NCBI GenBank assembly: GCA_964035575.1
Contig: OZ037898.1
Location: forward strand, 1,178,001 to 1,242,000
Reading direction: 5' to 3'
DNA length: 64,000 bases
Origin: Rhynchopus sp. YZ270_cl-10
Lineage: Eukaryota; Euglenozoa; Diplonemea; Diplonemida; Diplonemidae
A program made the position numbers and the translations under genes. The notes under the pieces were generated by a model. That model did not search any database, was not told the DNA's origin, and was given only the letters and a program-made list of their open reading frames with translations. Below, one piece after another: positions 10,216 to 20,576 of this stretch (positions are counted from its first letter, which is position 1; each line of letters opens with the position of its first letter).

Positions 10216-11166
10216 ATGCAACGCGCCCTGCTCTGCCCGGTAGCACACAATGTGCGAAGTTGCGGTGGGTCGTCACATATGGCACATTCACGCACCGCCC
10301 AGGGACGTGCCCTCTTCACCCGCATCCACACAGCATGCACCACCACCACCACCCCACGCCCACTCCTCCGCACTGCACGCCACCTCTTCATCCGTATAGC
10401 CGAGACGCCTAACGAGGCGTGCAGGAAGTTCACAGTGCCGAAGGGGGACTTCTTCCTGCATGAAGGTACCCGGGAGTACCTCGGTGCGAACGTTGCGTAT
10501 GAAAGCCCGCTTGCGATGTTCATCTTCCAGATCGGCGGGATCCGCGGCGTGATGGTCGGTGTCGACTTCGTTGCGGTGACGAAAGAGGCCTCTGTGAGGT
10601 GGCTTGAGCTGGCACCTCGGGTATGCGAGGCGGTCACGGCGTTTGCACAGAGTGGACAGCCTGCTGTGGCGGAGGACGAAAGCGCGGTGGTGTACCCAGA
10701 CACTGCGCCGCATGAAGACGACACCGAGGTGATCCAGGCTGTCAAGGAGCTCATTGCTGGCGAGGTACGCCCTATGGTTCAAAGCGACGGTGGCGACATC
10801 CGTCTGGTAGGCTACGACGACGACTCGGGTGCAGTTCTGGTGACCCTTCAGGGGGCATGCTCCTCGTGTATGTCTTCATCAGACACATTGCGTGGGTCTG
10901 TACAACGTACCCTCCAACATTGGCTTCCAGAAGTCACCGCAGTGGTGCGTGTCACCCACCCGTACGCAGAGGAGTACCGCACTGCGGGCTGCCTCACAGC
11001 AACAGGGCGCACCCTCGAAGAGCTGCTCCAGGAAATGGATGAAGACTTCCAGCAAATTGTTGCAGAGGCTGAGGCGCAGGCGGCGGACACCACGGAGGGG
11101 GATTCTCCAGACAGCGATCTGAAATGGAAAATGCGGGGCGAAGGTGGTGGGGCATGCAGCCGGTAA
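10216..11166 (+). CDS. NFU1: NFU1-type mitochondrial iron-sulfur cluster scaffold
   Basis: The protein has 316 residues when started at the ATG at 10216. An earlier in-frame ATG at 10135 lies before the likely acceptor at 10187 and is rejected. Residues 1 to about 55 are rich in Arg, Ala and Thr without acids, a mitochondrial targeting signal. The NFU N-terminal domain follows (KFTVPKGDFFLHEGTREYLG to about residue 150), then the NifU-like domain with EVRPMVQSDGGDIRLV and the metal-binding C-S-S-C at residues 215-218. Family members carry [4Fe-4S] clusters to lipoate synthase and respiratory proteins. About 60 extra C-terminal residues are acidic and helical and are not part of the core fold. 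Confidence 0.93.
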   Translation: MQRALLCPVAHNVRSCGGSSHMAHSRTAQGRALFTRIHTACTTTTTPRPLLRTARHLFIRIAETPNEACRKFTVPKGDFFLHEGTREYLGANVAYESPLAMFIFQIGGIRGVMVGVDFVAVTKEASVRWLELAPRVCEAVTAFAQSGQPAVAEDESAVVYPDTAPHEDDTEVIQAVKELIAGEVRPMVQSDGGDIRLVGYDDDSGAVLVTLQGACSSCMSSSDTLRGSVQRTLQHWLPEVTAVVRVTHPYAEEYRTAGCLTATGRTLEELLQEMDEDFQQIVAEAEAQAADTTEGDSPDSDLKWKMRGEGGGACSR

Positions 11167-11518
11167 CCCAAAAACGGGGAAACTTCAAAGGAAAATAGCG
11201 AAAACCTAGCCTCTTAGAAAAATTCGAAAAAAAAAGAAGTGTTTAATTTTTCTCCCTTCCCTCAACACACATTCCACAAAAAAATTTCAGGAAAAAAACA
11301 ACGGGTTTTTACCCCTCCCCTTACCCCCCCACCCGACACAACCTCCCCTTTCACGATAAGAAGCTTTTCTCATATAGCGACCGGGGAGGGAGGGTCGCTG
11401 TTCTTTTTTCAGCTCTCTCTCTTTTTAAGGTAGTGTTTAAAAAATCCAAAAAACGTTCTGTGTTTTTTTTACACATTTCTTCTCTGTTCTTTTCTCCTTT
11501 CATCCCCCATTTTTTCTT
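11167..11518. other. Intergenic spacer, pyrimidine-rich
   Basis: A short spacer that becomes strongly pyrimidine-rich toward the next start codon. TTTTTTCAG near 11411 and CTTTTTAAG near 11429 are possible splice acceptors. No gene is seen. Confidence 0.4.
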
Positions 11519-13833
11519 ATGTCGTGGCTATACCGTGCAGTGCTGCTCGCAGCGCTTGCGGCACCGTTCCCTGGTGCAGCAGAAGAGCGGGCTGCTCAGA
11601 TCAATGCAGTATTATTTGCTCCTGGGGAGTGCAGAGGGGGAAGTGGTACCCTCCAGGTGGTGGGTTGCAACTCGGGTGCGACGTTGACATTCAAAGGGGA
11701 TAACCTGGGTGCAGTCAAAGCGGTCTCCTTGACCTCCACCTCGGCAACAGCAGCGTGCACACTCATGGACACCCCAACCCTGCAGGAAATCAACTGCGTT
11801 CTTTCCGAAGTCAACACGCCTGAGGAAGGGGCTACATTCAAGATAGGTTTGGATGAGGAAGGCAGCGAGGCCACAGTTGAGGTAGGGTTTTTCGTGAAGG
11901 TGGAGGAGGTGGATGTGGAGGCGGCACGGTGCATGGTGGTGGGTGGGGGTGACGCACAACGCACGGCGTGCATGCAGAACGCGCTGTTGACCTTGCACGG
12001 CACGCAGCTGGACTTTGTACGCAGCATCTCACTGCGTGACAACTCCACCCTACCGGAGAACTGCCCCAAGCGCTCAGGGTACTGTGAAATCGCAGTGCAG
12101 TCCACGACTATGATCGTATGTAGGCTCCGCTACGCGCCAGCAGACTACCTCACCGCAGGGTGCAACCCAAAGAAGGCGCCCACGATGGTGGTTTCCGTTC
12201 AGCGTGAAAAATGGTCGACAGACGCGCCCTTCGCGTTTAATATCCTAGAGGAGCCGAAAATTATGAATGTGTCCAGTGAAGACGGTGCCTGCTCTATAGG
12301 GGTGCGTCACAACGAGCTGCGTGGGTGTGTTGATGGTGCGCGTATTGTGGTCGACGGTGTCTTTTTGGATGTGCCGGATCTGCATGACGCGAGTGGTCCT
12401 GCGGTGGTGTTGACGCGTCTCAGAGACGCAGCGGGTATTGACTGTGTGCGGAAGCGGGCCTCCTTCACGCAGGTGATGTGCGTGGTGCAGGGGCGTGGTG
12501 AGGCCACCGACTACAGCGTCGCAGTCTTCTCCGCCGCAGGAAGCAGCGAGGAGGCGAGCTACGCACCCAATGCACCTGTCGTGCAGTCGGCCTCCTACAT
12601 GCGTGGCTGTACAGGAGGGAACACCTCCATGTCTCTGTCCGGTTGCTCAAACGGGACGCATATCGAATTCAGCGGGACCGGCTTCGGGCACAGCGCGGTC
12701 ACCCGCGACAAACGTAACCAACAAAAGATCACCGCTGTCGTGACGAGGTCGGACATCCCAGTGAACGCAACGTGTGTCTGCACCGTGCAGCTGGTGGTGC
12801 TGCCGCAGGCGACGGAAGCAGCGAACGATGCGGCAGTGACCTGCCAGTTGGTGTGCACGACGGAGACGCGGGCGGCAGAGCTGCGCATCTACATCGAGTC
12901 GAACGACGTGCGCAGCAAGGAGGGTGTGCTGGTGTCCTTTGCAGGGCCTCCTGTTGTGTCTGCTATGGAGGGCTGTGCCGACACCGTGCAGGAGTCGCCA
13001 AAGTCGCCGCTGTGGAGTGCTGATGCACCCGCACCACGCGTCTGCAAGACAGGCGACAGCGTCGTGCTGATCGGGTCGGGCTTCACAGACCTCGTCTCCG
13101 TCATGCTCGTCCCCATGAAGGAAGAAGACGGCCAGCTCCGTCCGTACCACTTCACACGCAACAACCTGCTCCCCTCGCTCACGTCGCTCAACACAACGTG
13201 CCTGATCGACGCCGCCAGCTCCACGACCACGAGGCTGGTGTGCAAGCTGGCGTACACAGAGATTCCGCGCGAAGGTGTCATGATGTACAGCATGTACGTG
13301 CAGGGGAAGCGCGGCGTCTCGCTCCCGCTGCCCATCATCTCTGCGTCCGGTCTGCGTGGGCTGACGGAGGAGGACGTGACGGTGTACCTCGACTCAGCAC
13401 CACGGAGTGTGTACCTCCCTATTGTGCGCCTCTTCCCGCCACCGAAGATCAACTCCCTCTACGGATGCGTCAACTCCGCTAAGGGCGACACGACAGTCAT
13501 CCTCGAGACATGCCTTCTCAAGGATGGGTCTGTTCTCTCCATCTCTGGCTCCGGCTTTTCCGCCGACCTTCTTGGCAACAACGTCACCTTCCGCACCCTA
13601 GAGTCGAACCCCAACACACCACCTCGGTGTGTCGTGACGCAGGTCCTCACCACCATGCTGACCTGCAGCATTGAGGTCCGTTCCGACCACTTCGGCATCT
13701 ACGACATATCTGTGGTGACGACGGGCGGGGCGCATACCATGGGTAATTCAGTGAAGTTTATTGCAAAGCCGGAGATCACGCAGTTTTCTGGGTGTTCGCC
13801 GAACGTCGTCCATGACACACCAAAGGAAGCAAT

Positions 13834-13866
<33 letters not shown>

Positions 13867-15976
13867 CACAGTGGTCATGCTTGGGGAGCAGCTGCGCAGC
13901 AGTCTTGAATCGATCCGCAATGGAACAGCGAACACCGTGACCAAGCTGGACGCGGCGCTGGTCAACTCCGTTTCAACGCTGACCACGTCTCTAGGCCTCA
14001 ACAGCACCAACACCGCCACAGACCGCGAGGCAGGCACTCTCACGGACCACACGCAGACGCAGCCGCAGACGCAGGGCATCGTCTGCAAGAACGACGACGT
14101 GCTCCTCATACACGGTGCAGGCTTCGACCCGGACGAAGGCGTCTCCGTGGTGATCCGCAACAAGGCTGACAACAGCCACCTCAAGGAGCAGGAGGCCTCT
14201 GTGGTGGTCATCGACCGCAACACAGTGTCCGTCTCCTTGCGGCACCGCTACGCAGCAGGAACAGAGTACGAGGTGAAGCTTGGCACCATCGGTGGGGAGG
14301 CTGTGCACGCGACACACATCGAGCTTCTTCCACTACCCATCCTCCAACGCATCTCAAGCACAACGTGTATGGTGCACGGTGTTGCAAACCCTACCAAACG
14401 TGTTACCAAGAAGAAGGACGACTTCTACCCACAGGGCGACGACGAAGACGAGGTCGACACACTCGTCTGCACCCACGGCAACGAGGTGGAGCTCCACGGG
14501 AAGAACCTAAAGGATATCAAAAACCCGGTTGTCTTCACAATGCACAACACGATGCCCGAGGACACTGTCCCGCCGCCACCTGCCGTGCCAGAGGCGGTGA
14601 AGGGAAATGCCACGAAGGCCGTCATCGACACCACCATCTTCGCACCGTGCCATGTGGTGACCGCTTCGGAAACGAGCGTGACCTGCAGGATGTTCCACAC
14701 CTTCCAGAAGGGAAAGTTCTTTCCACTCATCGAAACGCGGGGCGGGTTTGCACGGCTTGTGCGTGAGGAGCAGGTGCAGCAGGCTGCAGAGTTCCCCGGC
14801 ATCGATCTGATCCCGCTTCCCATCATACACTCGCTTGCGTACAGAACGACGTCCTCTTCGTGTCTCGAAGGGAACAACACCAGGTCGCTGGGGGGGTGTG
14901 TGTCCGGCACGATCATCACCATCACCGGCGCGAACTTCGATAACAAGCCGCGTGTCGTGCTCCAGGCAGGCAACGAAGGCGGCACGAACGGCCCCCCGGA
15001 GTGCTGGGTGACGAACATCAAGGAGGGGAAGCTGATCTGTGTGCTTGACCACACCTCTGCCGCAGGCGCGTTTCGGGTTGAGGTGCGCGACGCCTACGGG
15101 ACCAGTGTCGAGAAGAGTGTCACTGTCAGCGTGATTCCTGGGAATTTGTACCTTCTCTTCAAGAACACACGGCTGGTGCTGACGGTGTCGAACGCGGTTG
15201 GATGGATTTGCAGTGTTCTCTGGACGGGGTCGCTTGCGACGCTAGCGTGGAGCAATGAAAAGGCGAAGAGCACAGCAGGGATCACCCCGGACATGGTGCT
15301 GTACAACCTGATCGGCCTGCTTGGGTGGAACATCTTCTCTGTGTACTTCTACGTGCACGACGAGCTGGGTGTCCCTGTGTTCATCCAGGACATCTGCTAC
15401 AGTACGACCTCCTACGCAGTGGTGCTCTGGTTCGTGACGCAGATGGTCCGCTTTGGGACAGCACCGTTCACGCTGTTTGCAAAGTTCTACTGCATGGTGC
15501 TCTTTATCTTTGTTGCAAACTCTGCGATTGACACGAAGTTTGGGGAGAACATGCCTGAATTTGTTTCGGTCTTGGGACGGCTACATTTGGCCTGCGCGGT
15601 GGTGAAGTACATGCCGCAGGTGAAGTACAACTACGTCCGCAAGAGCACGGAAGGGTACAGCATTGTGGCGGTGTGGATGGACTTTGGTGGTGCGATGCTG
15701 TTGCTGCTGCAGATGTTCTTCGACGGTATCATACGGCACAAATGGAGTCTAATGATTACTCTCAACGTGCCGAAGTTTGCTCTCTGCTGCGAGGTGATTC
15801 TCTTCAACATCGTCTACGCCGTGCAGCACTACATCCTCTACCCAGGGCGCCTCCCCCTCGAGGAAAAGCTCTCTTCACGCCCAGCCAGCCCGAACAACTC
15901 GCCACACCCCAAACGCCAGCGCATACAAGACTCCGCAGGGTTGCTCAAAAAACGACCCCCAAGTGAATCTGACTAA
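11519..15976 (+). CDS. TIG-like repeat ectodomain fused to a cystinosin/PQ-loop transporter
   Basis: This single exon encodes 1485 residues. A signal peptide (MSWLYRAVLLAALAAPFPGA) is followed by about 1180 residues with roughly nine related beta-rich modules. Their core is G-C-x-x-G-x-x-I-x-I-x-G-x-x-F, for example LGGCVSGTIITITGANF and LSGCSNGTHIEFSGTGF, which is the opening strand pattern of IPT/TIG domains. From about residue 1208 there are seven hydrophobic segments matching cystinosin. The second PQ motif is intact at M-P-Q (residues 1365-1367), followed by KSTEGYSIVAVWMDFGGA, whose Asp corresponds to the coupling Asp of human cystinosin. The first PQ motif is lost (SLATLAWSN). Cystinosin exports cystine from lysosomes with protons. 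The huge luminal or outer domain is not part of that family. The substrate is unknown. Confidence 0.8.
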
Positions 15977-17291
15977 AATGGTTTTTTTCAATAAAAGAAA
16001 GAAATAGTAATGTAGTCAGCATCCAGATCCGGGAACCCCGTGGGTGAACCACGGGAGAACCCTGGAGAATCGTGGAAGGGGGGGTGTTAGGAGGGGGTGT
16101 GGTTTTAACCCTGGTTGAACCTCGGTTGAACCATGGCAGAACCCCCTGGATTGCTGACTGCACCAGAGAACAGAGAACAAAAAGGTGTTTTTCCCTTTTT
16201 TGGGGGCTCACATTTATTTATTTTTCCCCCTCCTTCTGAGATGAAGTCTAACCGAAAAAAAGGGGTTCGTGAACTATTCGTATATCGCGGTGGACGATAA
16301 AAAAATGCACCACAACAGAGTTTCAGGTGGGGGGGGAGGGGGGGGGGTTTTTTTTTTGGGGGATGGGCAATTGCATGTCAAGAGCTTGGCCATTCTCTCC
16401 ACAGTGTGCCTGGCATATGATGGCTGTACATTGTAGCTGGATGTTTCCATTAGAATTCATCAAAATACGTACAGACACTATTACCACGCCCTTATTGCCC
16501 TGCTAGCCTATTCTGTGTTGGGTCCAGTGTATGCTCGACCCGATTCAAAATATTTGTATTGCATGGGGGTGATACTTACTATACCAAAAGGCTTGAAGGC
16601 GTGATGTTTTCTTTGAACTGTGATCAAGGTGAGTAAGCACAGAGAGGCTTAGGATCATCTAACAAACTTTTCTTTCTTTACACTGCGTACGAGAGGGCTT
16701 TGTATTTCAAAGTTACATTTCTTTCGTTCATGTGTGCAAAAGAGTGGCTCTTTCATCTTCCAAAAAAAGATATATTTTGTTTAACCGATACTGGAATCTC
16801 TCCAATAATGATTTGTGATAAGGTGAAAGCCTGCGGGTGCATCTTGTGCACCAGTTGTGTGTATTGGTACGTATAAGAGGACTTTGTATTACGTCAACTT
16901 TTTTGTTTTGTTTTTTTTTTTTTGTGCTTTTTTTTTTTTTGTGCAAATGTCGCTCGTGTTGTACCTTTTGTGTGTGTGGGGGTGATGGAAGTGTTTTGTG
17001 TCGGGCGGGTTTCGCTTGGTTATTAGCCTCTTCCACGTTTGTTTATGGCAGGTAAGGGGGTAAGGGGGATATGGGGTAATGGGTAGGTGTGGAGACAAAG
17101 AATGTATTGTGTTTATGAAAATAACCCCCCCTCAGCGCGCCTCCGTCTCCCTTTTTTGGTTTTTTTTTTAGGGCAGTTCTTTAGATGTCGATTTCTCCTT
17201 CTCGGTGATTGGCACCAACGCAAGCAAACAGTCTCATAAACAAACAAACCACATCTTGACAGACTAAAGGGGCAAAACACACACCAGCAAA
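15977..17291. other. Intergenic spacer with dispersed motifs
   Basis: No gene is supported. It holds the 16626-16680 copy of the repeat also present at 4793-4845. Two copies of the motif GGCTTTGTATTTCAA or close variants lie at 16696-16710 and 16880-16895, and several short GAACC-containing repeats lie at 16030-16150. The last 50 bases (from about 17243) are the leader of the eL43 gene and are shared with the second eL43 copy. Confidence 0.45.
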
Positions 17292-17622
17292 ATGGGAAAG
17301 AGAACCGTCAAGGTCGGAATCACCGGTAAGTTCGGAACCAGGTATGCCTAATATTATTTGTCACCATCTCTCTCTCTCCAATATCCACAGGTACGGAGCC
17401 AACCTGCGTAAGCGTGTGAAGAAGATCGAGATCTCCCAGCACTCCAAGCACTTCTGCGCGTCATGCGGAAAGTTCTCCATCAAGCGTAAGGCTGTCGGCA
17501 TCTGGAAGTGCCACGGACCGTGCCAGGTCACCTACGCAGGAGGTGCCTGGTCGCTCCACACCGTGAACAGCGCCACCGTCAAGTCGACCATCCGTCGTCT
17601 CCGTGAGCTCCAGGACAAATAG
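17292..17622 (+). CDS. RPL37A: Ribosomal protein eL43 (RPL37A), copy 1
   Basis: The exons are 17292-17341 and 17391-17622, separated by a 49-nt GTATGC...CACAG intron; the product has 93 residues. The sequence follows the family closely ([40 protein letters not shown]). It has the C-x2-C and CHGPC cysteines of the zinc-binding ribbon, with one residue more than usual in the second pair spacing. eL43 is a core protein of the large cytosolic ribosomal subunit near the E site. The protein is identical to copy 2 at 20058. The leader from AACAAACCACATCTTGACAG to the ATG is also conserved between copies. Confidence 0.97.
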
Positions 17623-18339
17623 AAACAGAAGTAGCTAGGATCAAAACCACCGTTCCTTTCTTTTGCCTTCGCTAAGAAGAGAAGGGTGGTGGGGAGAAAA
17701 GGACCTTTGACCTGCAGAAACCGGCCAATCGCCGCCAACCCTGGAAAAAAAATCGTTCACAGTGTTCCTAGAACAGTGAAACCATTTTTTCCGTCCCCTC
17801 AGGTTCATGACGCTGGGAGGGGAGAAGGGAACGCATAGGCGGGTAGGGGCGAGCGTTCTGTTGGTTGCTGTCCTTTATTTTTGGGGGGTTGGGGGAGGAA
17901 AGGTGTGTTGGGTGGTTGGGGGGATTGGGAACGCCTTTTCCCAACTGATTTTTTCTTTTCTCTGTTGTCCCTTTTTTTTTTTCGTAGAAGAAAAAAACAC
18001 GATCAGGCTTTTTTTTTAGGTTCAAAAGAGTAGAAAAAAATAATGCCAACTTTTTTTTTATTTTGCTAAATTGTCGGAGTGTAGTTGCCACCTGTGCAAG
18101 ATCCATTTCCTTTCATACGTCACAGCCTCAGATCGCGTCTCTCAGCAGTGCTCGGCGCATTTTTTTTGACCTGAAAAGAGTGAACCGCGACTTCCTCGTC
18201 TTGGGTGTTGAGGTGTGGCGGGGTAGTGGGGATGTGCTTTTTTGGTGATGTTTTTACACATCACCAACCGTGGACCAAAAAGGTTCACGGCATCGACTCC
18301 CCACCAGTTGTAGGTCTTGGGGGGCGCGTCTGCTATTCT
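17623..18339. other. Intergenic spacer after eL43 copy 1
   Basis: The spacer is rich in G and T runs, with no gene seen. It separates the first eL43 gene from the exon-like stretch and inserted element. Confidence 0.4.
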
Positions 18340-18381
18340 GGGGCTCTCAGGTCGATTTATTGATGTCCGTTTTCGTCTGTT

Positions 18382-18630
18382 TTGCACTATACTGGGTCGT
18401 CGTCGCGTGGCGTGGCCTGGACGGAATTTGCTTCCAGCGAGGCAGAGACAGTCTCGTTCCACATGTCTGCGATGGGTGGGAGCACGCAGCAGTGGCCTGC
18501 CGTGTACCTGCGCACTGGCTCCACGACGTGTGCGATTGTGCAGCGCTACTCGAACGGGCAGTGGCGTGTTGGAAACAGCCTGGTGGCGAACACTGCGCCG
18601 GCAGCAGACTCTCTGCTGTTGCTTCTGGTA
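18382..18630 (+). other. Orphan exon-like stretch
   Basis: GC-rich codons in one frame give a plausible beta-rich segment (WPAVYLRTGSTTCAIVQRYS, then NGQWRVGNSLVANTAPAADS), ending near a possible GGTAAT donor at 18627. A second frame is also open, so the assignment is uncertain. It may be the remains of a gene that once lay between the two eL43 copies; the hAT-like element sits 27 bases downstream. No family is recognised. Confidence 0.28.
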
Positions 18631-18637
18631 ATATTTT

Positions 18638-19801
18638 GTCCGCGTGTGCTGGTTTTCAGGCTATTTCCTAACTCTGGGGCGTTTTTTCCAAAATTTCGAA
18701 AAAGAAATGCAAAAAAAGTGCGGCATTTTCGTGAGGTTTTTTTCCGCTCAAGAGGGCGTTTTGTTGCATTTCCGAGCCAATCCCGGCTTGTGGTGGGGCA
18801 TATTCGGAAAAATGGACAAAAATTTAGTGACTTAAATTTTCGCAAAATATGAACCCATACTCGTAAACAAGGGTCATTTTCAGGAAAATTCGGAAAATTC
18901 CGACATTTGGAAGCAATTTTTCCCCTGAAAAAAACAGTGGGTTTTCAGCTCCAAAACATACCGCGATTGGAATTTCCGGAATCCGCCCGCACTGTGGTGG
19001 GGTCACTTTGCCGAAATGGACAAATTCTTGGTTTTGGTCAAAATCCATGTAGGGTAAAGAGGGCCAATGTAAATCCCACAACCAAATTTTCTCTCCCTGA
19101 TCCTGACGTCTTGAAACATGAAAATGCCCGAAAACACCGGCATTTGCATTTCCGGAATCCGTGCGTTCTGTGGTGGGGTCAATTTGCCGAAATGGACAAG
19201 TTCTTGGTTTTGGTCAAAATCCGTCAGTGTAAGGTAAAGGGGGCAAGTGTTTGCCTGTAGAAACTGGTAGGGAACAAGAAGCGCCGCAGGCGCACGGTAC
19301 CCAACTTTTTTTTTGTACCTTTTCTCCACTTTCTTTTGATTGCACGAGCCGATTGCTCTCCACGGTGGGGTCATATGTGTCCAAAAACACTCTAAGGTAC
19401 TATTATTCTGAAATAAGATTCAATGGTTTCTTAAGGAATCCTCATATCGTGATATCTCTGAAAACCCTCGAAAACGAACCCCGCCGGAGGCAGATTTTTT
19501 TTATACACATGTGCGCAAAAATACTTTTTTCTTGCTTATTTCGCACATTTGGGAGCACGGGACCCCAACATTTTTTTCCCTGGTCACTTTTTCCCAGACA
19601 GAAGTGCCCTACCTACCTTCCCCCTTAGGCGAAAAAAAAGTGCGGCAACCGGGAAAATTTGGTCAGTAAAAAAAGTGCGGCATTTCCAAAATCTCAAAAC
19701 CTAAAATCGAAACTCAGATTTAGGAAATAGCCTGCTGGTTTTGTTTTGTTTTGTTTTTTTTTTTTTTTTGAAAAAATTGATCGTTTCCAGCACACGCGGA
19801 C
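18638..19801. repeat. 15-bp inverted repeat that served as insertion target
   Basis: GTCCGCGTGTGCTGG at 18638-18652 and its exact reverse complement at 19787-19801 bracket the hAT-like element. If the element and one target copy are removed, they become the arms of a short hairpin with a T-rich loop of about 50 bases. The element therefore appears to have inserted into the loop of an older palindrome. Confidence 0.6.
18657..19734. mobile_element. Non-autonomous hAT-like DNA element with 8-bp target duplication
   Basis: The ends CAGGCTATTTCCTAACTCTG (18657-18676) and its reverse complement with one difference (19715-19734) form terminal inverted repeats. They are flanked by direct copies of CTGGTTTT at 18649-18656 and 19735-19742, an 8-bp target duplication as left by hAT transposons. 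No transposase frame is present. The interior holds two direct copies of a segment of about 110 bases (18965-19075 and 19143-19250) that include GTGGTGGGGTCA and GAAATGGACAA. These are related, in opposite orientation, to the 262-bp satellite at 27-29 kb. Confidence 0.75.
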
Positions 19802-20057
19802 TGTGTCAGTGTGTGATGGTTTATGATTATTGCCTGAAGTACAGAAAATGGGAGTGTCGGTGGCGGAGCACAAAAGGGTAAAATGAAAAACATATCGGGT
19901 GGGGTCTCTGATCTATCTGTGCGACGAATATATTTCCCCTAACACTCCATGTTTGGCCAGGGCCTCTCCAGCGCGTCAGTTGCACAAAAAAAAAGCAAAA
20001 CCCAACAAAACAAACCACATCTTGACAGACTAAAGGGGCAAAACACACACCAGCAAA

Positions 20058-20394
20058 ATGGGAAAGAGAACCGTCAAGGTCGGAATCACCGGTAAGTTCG
20101 GAACCAGGTATGCCCAAATTCTAGTATTATTTTGTCACCATCTCTCTCTCCAATATCCACAGGTACGGAGCCAACCTGCGTAAGCGTGTGAAGAAGATCG
20201 AGATCTCCCAGCACTCCAAGCACTTCTGCGCGTCATGCGGAAAGTTCTCCATCAAGCGTAAGGCTGTCGGCATCTGGAAGTGCCACGGACCGTGCCAGGT
20301 CACCTACGCAGGAGGTGCCTGGTCGCTCCACACCGTGAACAGCGCCACCGTCAAGTCGACCATCCGTCGTCTCCGTGAGCTCCAGGACAAGTAG
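20058..20394 (+). CDS. RPL37A: Ribosomal protein eL43 (RPL37A), copy 2
   Basis: The exons are 20058-20107 and 20163-20394 around a 55-nt GTATGC...CACAG intron. The encoded 93 residues are identical to copy 1, and the coding DNA differs essentially only at the last codon (AAG rather than AAA). The intron keeps the same ends and pyrimidine tract but has an extra CAAATTCTAG-like segment. About 50 bases of leader are conserved, while the DNA outside differs. The copies therefore look like a tandem duplication kept alike by recent origin or gene conversion. A 182-base spacer leads directly to the AP-3 delta gene. Confidence 0.97.
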
Positions 20395-20576
20395 AACTTC
20401 GGTCCAACACCTCTTTTTTTTTTGAGTGATCAAAAAAAGCCCCAGTAGCTTGATGAGTTGAAAAAAAGTTACCACTCGCCCTCCCCCCTTCTTTTGCCAC
20501 TTCCCGAACCTCCCACCACACCACCACCACACCAACAAACAGGTGAGGAAACACAACACCTCACAACACTGCGAAG

